From Prevotella lacticifex (lineage in GTDB: Bacteria; Bacteroidota; Bacteroidia; Bacteroidales; Bacteroidaceae), in contig NZ_BPTV01000001.1 in assembly GCF_019973375.1 (NCBI RefSeq), forward strand, positions 2,598,387 to 2,662,386: a stretch of DNA of 64,000 bases. Direction: 5' to 3'. Shown one piece after another: positions 11,427-17,098 of this stretch. A model generated the notes under the pieces. The model had not been told where the DNA came from. It searched no databases and saw only the letters and a list, made by a program, of their open reading frames with translations. The number at the start of each line of letters is the position of its first letter. Position 1 is the first letter of the stretch. A program made the translations under genes and the position numbers.

Positions 11427-12305
11427 TTAGGCCCTTGGGTGGGCCGATTTGTATTCTTTCTTCAGCTGCTCGAAAGTGGTATGCGTGTATATCTCCGTTG
11501 TGGAGATGCTCGCATGACCGAGCAGCTTGCTTACACTCTCAAGTCCGGCATTATGATTTAGCATTGCCGTGGCAAAGGTGTGGCGGAGCACGTGTGGCGA
11601 CCGTTTTTTCATCGTCGTGACCTTGGCGAGGTTGTCCTCTACCATTTTCCTCACCTGCACGTTGGTTACGCGCTTTCCTTTGCGGTTGAGGAAAAGTCCG
11701 TCGGTGACTCTCGTTACATCCTTGTCGCGTCTGCGCTCATAGTCCTGAAGGACTTTAGCCAGTTCGTCGCCGAAGGGAATGATACGCTGTTTGTTGCGTT
11801 TTCCAGTCACCTTCAGCTCCTTGTTGATGAAACTCACGTCGTCGTCGTCGAGTCCGGTGAGTTCGGAGAGCCTGATGCCTGTCTCGTAGAATACTATTAT
11901 AATAGTACGCGCGAGGCAGTCGCTGTATGTATCCTCCCACATCCTTGGGTCGAGCAGCCGGTCCATTTCCTTTTCCCTCATGAAATAGGGCAATGGCTTG
12001 TCGGCTTTCGGCCCTCTGATGAGATGCGCCGGGTCCTTGCTGACGAGATGATGGCTGAGGGCGTAGCGGAACAGCGAGCGCAGGGCACTCAGCCGTCTGT
12101 TCACCGACCGTGCGGCGTTTCCCCGGTCCATCATATCCTCCATCCAGTCGCGGATGACATCGGCGTCAACGGTTTCCCACGTCAGCTGAGGGTCAAGTTT
12201 TCTGAAGAACTGTTCGAAAGCACTAAGGTCGGCATCATAGTCTTCTATGGTATCCGGCGAGTAGTTACGCTCGAATTTCAAGTAGTCCAGAAATTTCTTA
12301 ATCAT
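11427..12305 (-). CDS. Tyrosine recombinase, XerC/XerD type
   Basis: Site-specific recombinase of 292 residues, of the size that resolves chromosome dimers at dif. The N-terminal SAM-like core-binding domain (about 1-90) begins MIKKFLDYLKFERNYSPDTI. The catalytic residues are all present: R145 (YETGIRLSEL), K169 (VTGKRNKQR), H238 and R241 (HVLRHTF), H264 (LLGHAS) and the nucleophile Y273 (IYTHTT). The place next to hpf and rpsU, without any integrated element, argues for a house-keeping Xer rather than an integrase. XerC and XerD cannot be told apart from the sequence alone. Confidence 0.92.
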   Translation of the reverse strand: MIKKFLDYLKFERNYSPDTIEDYDADLSAFEQFFRKLDPQLTWETVDADVIRDWMEDMMDRGNAARSVNRRLSALRSLFRYALSHHLVSKDPAHLIRGPKADKPLPYFMREKEMDRLLDPRMWEDTYSDCLARTIIIVFYETGIRLSELTGLDDDDVSFINKELKVTGKRNKQRIIPFGDELAKVLQDYERRRDKDVTRVTDGLFLNRKGKRVTNVQVRKMVEDNLAKVTTMKKRSPHVLRHTFATAMLNHNAGLESVSKLLGHASISTTEIYTHTTFEQLKKEYKSAHPRA

Positions 12306-12335
12306 CGGCTAAACGTTCTCATTGGTTTTCGAGAG

Positions 12336-12367
12336 CGAATTTACGGAATAAAATTCAAACTACCAAA
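12336..12367 (-). promoter_or_regulatory. Promoter of the xer-hpf pair
   Basis: On the minus strand: TTTG (12364-12367), 20 bp, TAAATTCG (12336-12343; one base off TAnnTTTG). It ends about 31 bp before the recombinase start codon. Confidence 0.6.
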
Positions 12368-12384
12368 TTTTTGTGGAGTTTTTT

Positions 12385-12576
12385 TTACTCCTCAGCGTCG
12401 CGGAGCTTCTGAACGTAGACGGCGTGTTCCATCTTGAGGCGCTTCTTCACAGATGGCTTGTCATACTGCTGGCGGGCGCGAAGCTCGCGTACTACACCTG
12501 TGCGTTCAAACTTTCTTTTGAACTTCTTGAGAGCTCTCTCAATGTTCTCACCATTCTTAACTGGTACGATAATCAT
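12385..12576 (-). CDS. rpsU: 30S ribosomal protein S21 (bS21)
   Basis: Small, very basic ribosomal protein of 63 residues that lies by the anti-Shine-Dalgarno end of 16S rRNA. The sequence starts MIIVPVKNGENIERALKKF, then KRKFERTGVVRELRARQQYD and KPSVKKRLKMEHA, all typical for the family. It has its own promoter and lies 79 bp upstream of the xer gene, whose promoter starts inside the gap between them. Confidence 0.96.
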   Translation of the reverse strand: MIIVPVKNGENIERALKKFKRKFERTGVVRELRARQQYDKPSVKKRLKMEHAVYVQKLRDAEE

Positions 12577-12647
12577 TCTTTTTGCTTTTTTGATATTTAA
12601 ATTGTTAAACTATTGCATCTCACGGACTTGTCCGCAATAAGCGGGTG

Positions 12648-12679
12648 CAAAATTACATCTTTATTGCGACATAAGCAAA
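12648..12679 (-). promoter_or_regulatory. Promoter of rpsU
   Basis: On the minus strand: TTTG (12676-12679), 20 bp, TAATTTTG (12648-12655). This leaves a 5' leader of about 65 bases before the rpsU ATG. Confidence 0.72.
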
Positions 12680-13139
12680 CTTTTCCATCGAATTTTTGCG
12701 TGAACGGCAATAATTCAAGCATTTAGCCCGATTATTTTATCCTCCGCCACGCGGCATACGAGGCAAAAGACAGAAAAAAAATACACATCTTATATATAGG
12801 ATTTATAACTTTGTTGATTACTGCCGACAAAGAATCAGAGTGTTATTTCCCCCTCTGACCACATAAATACCTTTGGAGGGCATGGAAGACAGGATCATAA
12901 CACACAGTGCCTCTCCAGCGCATGATATCGGCATGCCACCACCTCACCCCCACCCCGCAACCACCGGCGGGAGGAGGAGCGGAGCTGGGGTAATTGTAAT
13001 ATGTACTTAGCAAATGGATAAACTTTTAGTTTTTATAACTTATTTAATGTGATATTAATATGTAATGTACGCGATTTTTTCTTACCTTTGCGATGCAAAA
13101 TTACGATTGAATACTAAATTAAAAATACAATCAAAAGTT
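12680..13139. other. Intergenic region between rpsU and mdh
   Basis: No convincing gene. On the plus strand there are three -7-like motifs: TAACTTTG (12806-12813), TACCTTTG (12868-12875) and TACCTTTG (13083-13090). None has a clear TTTG at the right distance. The last is about 50 bp ahead of mdh and is its likely promoter. A 42-codon frame (12882-13010) follows the middle motif, but its Pro/His/Gly/Arg-rich product looks like translated GC-rich spacer. Confidence 0.5.
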
Positions 13140-14141
13140 ATGGAATTTTTAACTAACGAGAAATTGACTATTGTAGGCGCAGCCGGAATGATCGGCTCGA
13201 ACATGGCCCAGACTGCTGCCATCCTCCGCCTTACTCCGAACATCTGCCTCTACGATGTCTACGAGCCGGGCCTCGAGGGCGTTACCGAGGAGATGCGCCA
13301 CAGCGGTTTCGACGGTGTTAACTTCACCTACACAACCGATGTCAAGGAAGCCTTCAAGGACGCTAAATACATCATTTCTTCGGGTGGTGCTCCCCGTAAG
13401 GCCGGCATGACACGTGAGGACCTTCTCAAGGGCAACGCCGGTGTCGCTGAGGAGCTCGGTAAGAACATCAAGCAGTACTGCCCCGACGTGAAGCACGTCG
13501 TTGTCATCTTCAACCCAGCCGACATCACTGGTCTTATCACCCTCATCTGGTCGGGTCTGCGTCCATCACAGGTCACCACTTTGGCTGCTCTCGACAGCAT
13601 CCGTCTGCAGAGCGAGCTGGCAAAGTTCTTCAAGGTGAACCAGTGCGAGGTTACCGGTTGCCACACTTACGGTGGTCACGGCGAGGCTATGGCAGTCTTC
13701 GCCAGCGGTGCCAAGGTTAAGGGCACACCTCTGACCGATCTCATCGGCACCGACAAGCTCACCAACGAGCAGTGGGAGGAGATCAAGCACAAGACTGTCC
13801 AGGGTGGCAGCAACATCATCAAGCTCCGTGGCCGTTCGTCGTTCCAGAGCCCGGCATACGTTGCCGTGAAGATGATTGAGGGCGCTATGGGCGGTGAACC
13901 TTTCACATGGCCTGCCGGTCGCTACAGCAACCTCTCTGGTCTGGAGCACGTAATGATGGCTCTCGACACCCGCATCACCGCCGACGGAGCTTACTATGAG
14001 GAGCCTTTAGGCAGCGACGAGGAGAGAGCAGCACTGAAGAAGAGCTACGACCATCTTGTGGAGATGCGCCAGGAGGTTATCGAGCTCGGCGTTCTGCCTC
14101 CAGTAGAGAAGTGGTCGGAGCTGAATCCGAACCTTCATTAA
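13140..14141 (+). CDS. mdh: Malate dehydrogenase (lactate/malate dehydrogenase family)
   Basis: NAD-dependent oxidation of malate to oxaloacetate, which in fermentative Bacteroidales runs in reverse on the way to fumarate and succinate. The start is set at MEFLTNEKLT (13140), giving 333 residues; an upstream in-frame ATG at 13065 lies before the promoter. Motifs: Rossmann loop GAAGMIGS (13-20), GGAPRKAGM with the substrate-binding arginine (R86), NPAD (125-128), LDSIRLQSEL with R155, and catalytic H180 in YGGHGEAM. The last motif differs from the GEHGDS of classical enzymes, as in other Bacteroidetes. It is monocistronic with a strong terminator. Confidence 0.92.
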   Translation: MEFLTNEKLTIVGAAGMIGSNMAQTAAILRLTPNICLYDVYEPGLEGVTEEMRHSGFDGVNFTYTTDVKEAFKDAKYIISSGGAPRKAGMTREDLLKGNAGVAEELGKNIKQYCPDVKHVVVIFNPADITGLITLIWSGLRPSQVTTLAALDSIRLQSELAKFFKVNQCEVTGCHTYGGHGEAMAVFASGAKVKGTPLTDLIGTDKLTNEQWEEIKHKTVQGGSNIIKLRGRSSFQSPAYVAVKMIEGAMGGEPFTWPAGRYSNLSGLEHVMMALDTRITADGAYYEEPLGSDEERAALKKSYDHLVEMRQEVIELGVLPPVEKWSELNPNLH

Positions 14142-14184
14142 TAGAAATAGAAGTACTTTGCAGTACATTCATTAGGGTTAATGT

Positions 14185-14228
14185 AGCCCCGGCATTAGAC
14201 GTGATGTCTGATGCCGGGGCTTTTTTTA
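14185..14228 (+). terminator. Rho-independent terminator of mdh
   Basis: Stem of eleven perfect pairs AGCCCCGGCAT/ATGCCGGGGCT (14185-14195 with 14211-14221), prolonged inward by TAGAC/GTCTG, followed by a run of T residues. Confidence 0.93.
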
Positions 14229-14269
14229 TTCTCTTTACATGCATTAGAAGGGAGTTGGCAAGCGGCGAG

Positions 14270-14470
14270 ATAATGTAAAATAAAATCATAATAACGATTA
14301 AATCCGAGCACATTTATAACACATTGATTATCAAGCAGTTTCCAAAACATGCCATTTCGCGTTCTAAAACAGGCCGTTTTGCGTTGCGAAAAGGACCGTT
14401 TCGCAACGCCAAATGGACCTTTTCGCAACGCCAAAAGGTAGGTATTGGAATGGTGTAAAGAAAATTCAGC
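14270..14470 (+). repeat. Dispersed 4 x 22-bp palindrome element, copy 1
   Basis: Four head-to-tail 22-bp units at 14351-14372, 14373-14394, 14395-14416 and 14417-14438. Each begins RCCNTTT and ends AAANNG, so each unit is an imperfect palindrome and the unit joints form AAANGG-R-CCNTTT palindromes. The right flank (TAGGTATTGGAATGGTGTAA) matches copy 3 almost base for base; the left flank is AT-rich and less conserved. Two further copies lie at about 52,880 and 63,000. Short open frames through it are by-products of the repeat. Confidence 0.85.
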
Positions 14471-14596
14471 ATAATAGCGAGAGAAAGAAGGCTTCTTGAC
14501 ATTATCCTACTATTCACAAGAAGAGGATCGCATCACATTATCACAATAACCAACAAACAAGCGCAGCGGATATTTTCCGTGGGTGAGAAATGTACT

Positions 14597-14758
14597 CTAT
14601 CCTAATACTTTGAACACACGGAACATGAAGAAAGAAACATCGTTGACTCCTTTCATGTCTGCTCTAAAGGCCTTTATCTTTGAGTTCAATGACTCTGCTG
14701 AAGCGTTGGTTTCCCTCTTGATGAAGTAGTTGAGAATCTCATCTTCATAATAACAGCA
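14597..14758 (-). pseudogene. C-terminal remnant of an ISL3-type transposase
   Basis: One frame on the minus strand reads YYEDEILNYFIKRETNASAE, then SLNSKIKAFRADMKGVNDVS and FFMFRVFKVLG before a TAG at 14597. This is the typical end of DDE transposases of the ISL3 (IS204/IS1001/IS1165) family, where 'NA.AE..N.KIKAFRA...G..D..FF.FR' is conserved. Only about 54 codons remain; the catalytic core is missing, so it is dead. Confidence 0.75.
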
Positions 14759-14851
14759 AGTATTGGTTCGGCTTGCATATCAGTGGTGCGCAGGATGATA
14801 TAGCAAAGGAAATTATCTTGAATTCTTATAACATTGTCAGGGCGAAGTACA

Positions 14852-14991
14852 CTAAGTCTTGAAGTCCACCACATGGCGCAACGCTCCCGTCTTCTCGTCG
14901 CGTGCCTCGGTGAAGCACGACGGCGCAATCTGATAGAGCGCATCGAGGTTCAGCTGTGTTCCATCCTCCGTGGTAAATGGTTAAAGTTCAT
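14852..14991 (-). pseudogene. N-terminal remnant of a type III-like (Mod) DNA methyltransferase gene
   Basis: From an ATG at 14991 the minus strand reads MNFNHL, then after a one-base slip TTEDGTQLNLDALYQIAPSC and FTEARDEKTGALRHVVDFKT, ending at a TAG (14852). As I recall them, site-specific adenine methyltransferases of Bacteroidales begin in this way ('LNLDALYQIAPSCFTE...LRHVVDF..LRQLLGD'). The gene stops before any catalytic motif. A frameshift plus truncation leaves it non-functional. Confidence 0.6.
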
Positions 14992-15024
14992 ATATGATTA
15001 TTTTGTTGCAAGAAAATAAATTGT

Positions 15025-15066
15025 TTCGATGTAAGCTGGCTTCAGGCCTGTCCTCTTTTCATTTTC
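15025..15066 (-). repeat. Duplicated 42-bp tail of the small DUF6169-linked gene (copy A)
   Basis: About 85 percent identical to 15596-15637 in the same orientation. In the minus-strand frame it reads ENEKRTGLKPAYIET, against EYEKRTGQKPTYIEA at the end of the intact small gene. It lies just past the 3' end of the DUF6169 gene, so the pair flanks that gene as direct repeats. Confidence 0.7.
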
Positions 15067-15083
15067 ATAAACTTATCATGGAG

Positions 15084-15590
15084 TTACTGTTGTGGCTTAT
15101 CGTTCAGCAAGGTAACCGTGTCGCTGAATTCCCTGATTACCTCTTTCAAACGAGGATGGTCTTGACGAATGATAATCGACGCATAGTTTAGAATTCCATT
15201 TTCGTCAGGAATCGAAGCCGTCAGGAACATAATTTTCCACTTCTTTTTGTAGTTGTTGATCCAATACTCAAAGAGTCGGTTACGCATAGACTGCTTACCG
15301 TCACCAGTTTCACAGATATAGAGCATGACCTCTTGGTTCTCCACGAAGAAATTCTCGACAATGGCAATAATCGTCTCACGAACTTTCGGGTCGCGAGGCG
15401 ATTTCTTGTTATTGAAATTGATTATAGAGAATTGATAGGTTTCAGTTACAGGCATGGTGATATCATCCTTGTCAAAACCTGCGATATACTGAACGCCATA
15501 ATCTGTGAAAAAGGCGACATGCTTATCGTCAGCAATCTTAGTGACTTTGTATGGTGCCTTTTCTTGTATTGTCTCTACATTGAGTATCAT
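15084..15590 (-). CDS. DUF6169-like protein of unknown function
   Basis: A 168-residue soluble protein without signal peptide or membrane helix. The layout (PYKVTKIADDKHVAFFTDYG at the start, an ETYQFSIINFNNK strand, RETIIAIVENFFVENQEVML, then LYICETGDGKQSMRNRLFEY) resembles DUF6169 proteins, which are common and often duplicated in Bacteroidetes. No function is known to me. Its ATG overlaps the stop of the 48-codon gene upstream (ATGA), so the two are translationally linked. GC is lower than in neighbouring house-keeping genes, which suggests acquisition. Confidence 0.65.
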   Translation of the reverse strand: MILNVETIQEKAPYKVTKIADDKHVAFFTDYGVQYIAGFDKDDITMPVTETYQFSIINFNNKKSPRDPKVRETIIAIVENFFVENQEVMLYICETGDGKQSMRNRLFEYWINNYKKKWKIMFLTASIPDENGILNYASIIIRQDHPRLKEVIREFSDTVTLLNDKPQQ

Positions 15591-15733
15591 AGGGCTTCGA
15601 TGTAAGTTGGCTTTTGGCCTGTTCTCTTTTCATATTCGTCTATGCCGATTTTTTTCAACCGTTCAATGGTATTCTGCTTGTTCAGCTTGACCTCTTTAAG
15701 CCACTGATATGCTTGTTCTTTTGTCATTTCCAT
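15587..15733 (-). CDS. Small 48-residue protein upstream of the DUF6169 gene
   Basis: A short frame supported by context: a well-formed promoter ends 29 bp upstream, and its stop overlaps the start of the next gene by ATGA. The product begins MEMTKEQAYQWLKEVKLNKQ and ends YEKRTGQKPTYIEAL. It is helical and basic, with no signal peptide; a second ATG two codons in is also possible. I do not recognise the family. The pairing of a small basic protein with a larger one recalls toxin-antitoxin or accessory units, but nothing in the sequence proves this. Confidence 0.6.
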   Translation of the reverse strand: MEMTKEQAYQWLKEVKLNKQNTIERLKKIGIDEYEKRTGQKPTYIEAL

Positions 15734-15761
15734 ATATTTGAGCTTTATTTGTTCTACGTTG

Positions 15762-15792
15762 CAAAAATAGGCTTTTTCTTTGAACCATCCAA
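15762..15792 (-). promoter_or_regulatory. Promoter of the small gene-DUF6169 operon
   Basis: On the minus strand: TTG (15790-15792), exactly 20 bp, TATTTTTG (15762-15769). Both elements match the Bacteroidetes consensus. Confidence 0.7.
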
Positions 15793-15794
15793 CT

Positions 15795-15996
15795 TTATTC
15801 GTTGTTTTTTGCTTTTAATGCCGTTATTTGCTCCTGAAGGGAAGTAATCTCACGCTTGGGCTTTCAATCTCCAAGATATGTTCACCGACGGGAACGTTGA
15901 CGCTTCACTTACCAAGTTTATGGGTGCGGACGAGAATTTTCCCTTTCCTCGTTGCCACATTGTTTTCATCAGGTTTTGATGCGAGTGTATTGACAA
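15795..15996 (-). pseudogene. Decayed reading frame of unknown origin
   Basis: Directly after the phosphatase gene the minus strand reads SKPDENNVATRKGKILVRTH-KLGK, a TGA, then SVNVPVGEHILEIESP; after a one-base slip it reads KREITSLQEQITALKAKNNE and a TAA at 15795. The last part looks like a short coiled coil. The two pieces seem to belong to one former gene that I cannot name. Another frame over part of it is also open (39 codons), so the reading is uncertain. Confidence 0.4.
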
Positions 15997-16500
15997 TTAC
16001 TTGCTGTTGACTTCTATATCCCTTGTGTTCAGTTTATCCAATATCCCGCTACATCCGTCCTCGATGAGGTCAAGAGCGAGCTCGAAGTCCTCACCGTCAC
16101 CGTAGTATGGGTCGGGGACTGATGTTCTTTCCCGGTATCTGATGAAGTAGTCGGCCATGCGTATGACCTTTCGCCGCTCGGCATCACAATGTGCCTTACT
16201 GCAGATATCGCGGTAGTTCTCGTCGTCCATGGCCACGATGTAATCGAAGTCGGAGAAGTCATGCCGGGCATCGAACTGTCGTGCGATATGGTCAATGCTA
16301 TAGCCCCGTTTTGCACCATGCCGGCGCATGCGCTTGTCGGGTAACTGCCCTACATGCCACGGTCCGATTCCTGCCGAGTCGATATAAAACTTGCCGGACA
16401 TCCCGGCATCGTCGACGTATTTCTGCATTATAGCATTTGCTGCCGGTGAGCGACAGATATGCCCAAACAGATGAAGAGTATTTGTCTTGTCCACAATCAT
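15997..16500 (-). CDS. Low-molecular-weight protein-tyrosine phosphatase family, P-loop damaged
   Basis: 167 residues of the LMW-PTP fold. The body is well kept: ICRSPAANAIM, DSAGIGPWHVGQLPDKRM, the YIVAMDDENYRDI stretch and the general-acid loop DPYYGDG (D130). The start, however, reads MIVDKTNTLHLFGHICRS, so the catalytic P-loop cysteine (expected at position 11) is a leucine. A second frame of the same DNA reads ILFICLG, exactly the missing loop. A loss of two bases after codon 6 and one base before ICRS would explain this. As it stands, the product should be inactive. Either the gene is decayed or the consensus has base errors. Confidence 0.75.
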   Translation of the reverse strand: MIVDKTNTLHLFGHICRSPAANAIMQKYVDDAGMSGKFYIDSAGIGPWHVGQLPDKRMRRHGAKRGYSIDHIARQFDARHDFSDFDYIVAMDDENYRDICSKAHCDAERRKVIRMADYFIRYRERTSVPDPYYGDGEDFELALDLIEDGCSGILDKLNTRDIEVNSK

Positions 16501-16652
16501 ATTTGTGTTCGAAAAAGTAGCAATTATTTTACGAATAAACGCACGAATTGATATGTTTTTATTCCCAAGAAAAATATTATAAATATAATTCGCAATCGTC
16601 TCTCAAGCTAATTACCTTCGTAACTTACTGATAATCAGACGGTAAATATAGC

Positions 16653-16746
16653 CTACGAAAATGCATTGTAAAAAGAGTCCCTTTCGTAAGCTGAAACCTA
16701 CCGAATCAGACGATGAAAGAGACACTTTTGCAACGCATTTTCGTAG
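16653..16746. repeat. Long imperfect inverted repeat (hairpin or MITE-like)
   Basis: Arms 16653-16691 and about 16711-16746. The outer twelve bases (CTACGAAAATGC/GCATTTTCGTAG) pair perfectly; further in, ATTGTAAAA faces a matching GTTGCAAAA arm with G-T type changes, then a CCCTTTC/GAAAGAG portion. The loop is about 20 bases. No gene overlaps it. It could be a small non-autonomous element or a stable RNA hairpin. Confidence 0.65.
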
Positions 16747-16800
16747 AGATTGATTTTCTATAAAATATTTTCAGTATTTCTTATAATTAGCTACAAATCA

Positions 16801-16835
16801 AAAAAGGCAGCAAACTCAACGCTTGCCGCCTTTTT
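16801..16835. terminator. Bidirectional terminator
   Basis: AAAAAGGC-A-GCAA pairs with TTGC-C-GCCTTTTT (one internal mismatch) around a 9-base loop, with A and T tracts on both sides. It lies 43 bp past the stop of the small minus-strand gene and would end that transcript. Confidence 0.75.
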
Positions 16836-16877
16836 ACGATTATAAAGGTCTTTCAACACTCTGGTTATGCACAACGC

Positions 16878-17090
16878 CTACCATATGTCATCATCGTCTG
16901 TGTTCCAACCAGTATCTAATGAGTCGTCAAAACCACAGGGATGGCGCTTGGCCATAACGATGTTACCATCGTCGTCTGATCCTAAGGGTTTAGTCGGATC
17001 AGCCTTACCTACTTCTACATTTGAACCCGACAATAATACCACTCCATCGGCTTTAACAACTGTTGTTTCCGGCTTTATATATTTTTTCAT
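16878..17090 (-). CDS. Small KKYxKP-type peptide of unknown function
   Basis: 70 residues from MKKYIKPETTVVKADGVVLL; a further ATG at 17102 overlaps the stop of the preceding gene (ATGA) and would add four residues. The N-terminal pattern KKYxKPxxxVV followed by a small-hydrophobic 'LLSGSN' turn is, to my knowledge, common among short Prevotella and Bacteroides proteins found near secreted or surface proteins. The rest is acidic and Gly/Asp-rich, ending WNTDDDDIW. There is no classical signal peptide. The function is unknown; a secreted peptide or precursor is conceivable. Confidence 0.72.
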   Translation of the reverse strand: MKKYIKPETTVVKADGVVLLSGSNVEVGKADPTKPLGSDDDGNIVMAKRHPCGFDDSLDTGWNTDDDDIW

Positions 17091-17098
17091 AACACTTC

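Noticed and set aside
11427..12305. The tyrosine recombinase as an integrase of a mobile element
   Set aside because: No attachment-site repeat, cargo or GC shift near it; the neighbours are hpf and rpsU, and the size fits house-keeping XerC/XerD.
12882..13010. 42-codon plus-strand frame after a TACCTTTG motif
   Set aside because: Its Pro/His/Gly/Arg-rich product reflects GC-rich spacer; no -33 element and no downstream gene linkage.
14195..14517. Two minus-strand frames with NGPFRNAKRPV-like peptides; the same kind at 52838-53089
   Set aside because: They are translations of the 22-bp repeat units and change frame with unit variation; not genes.
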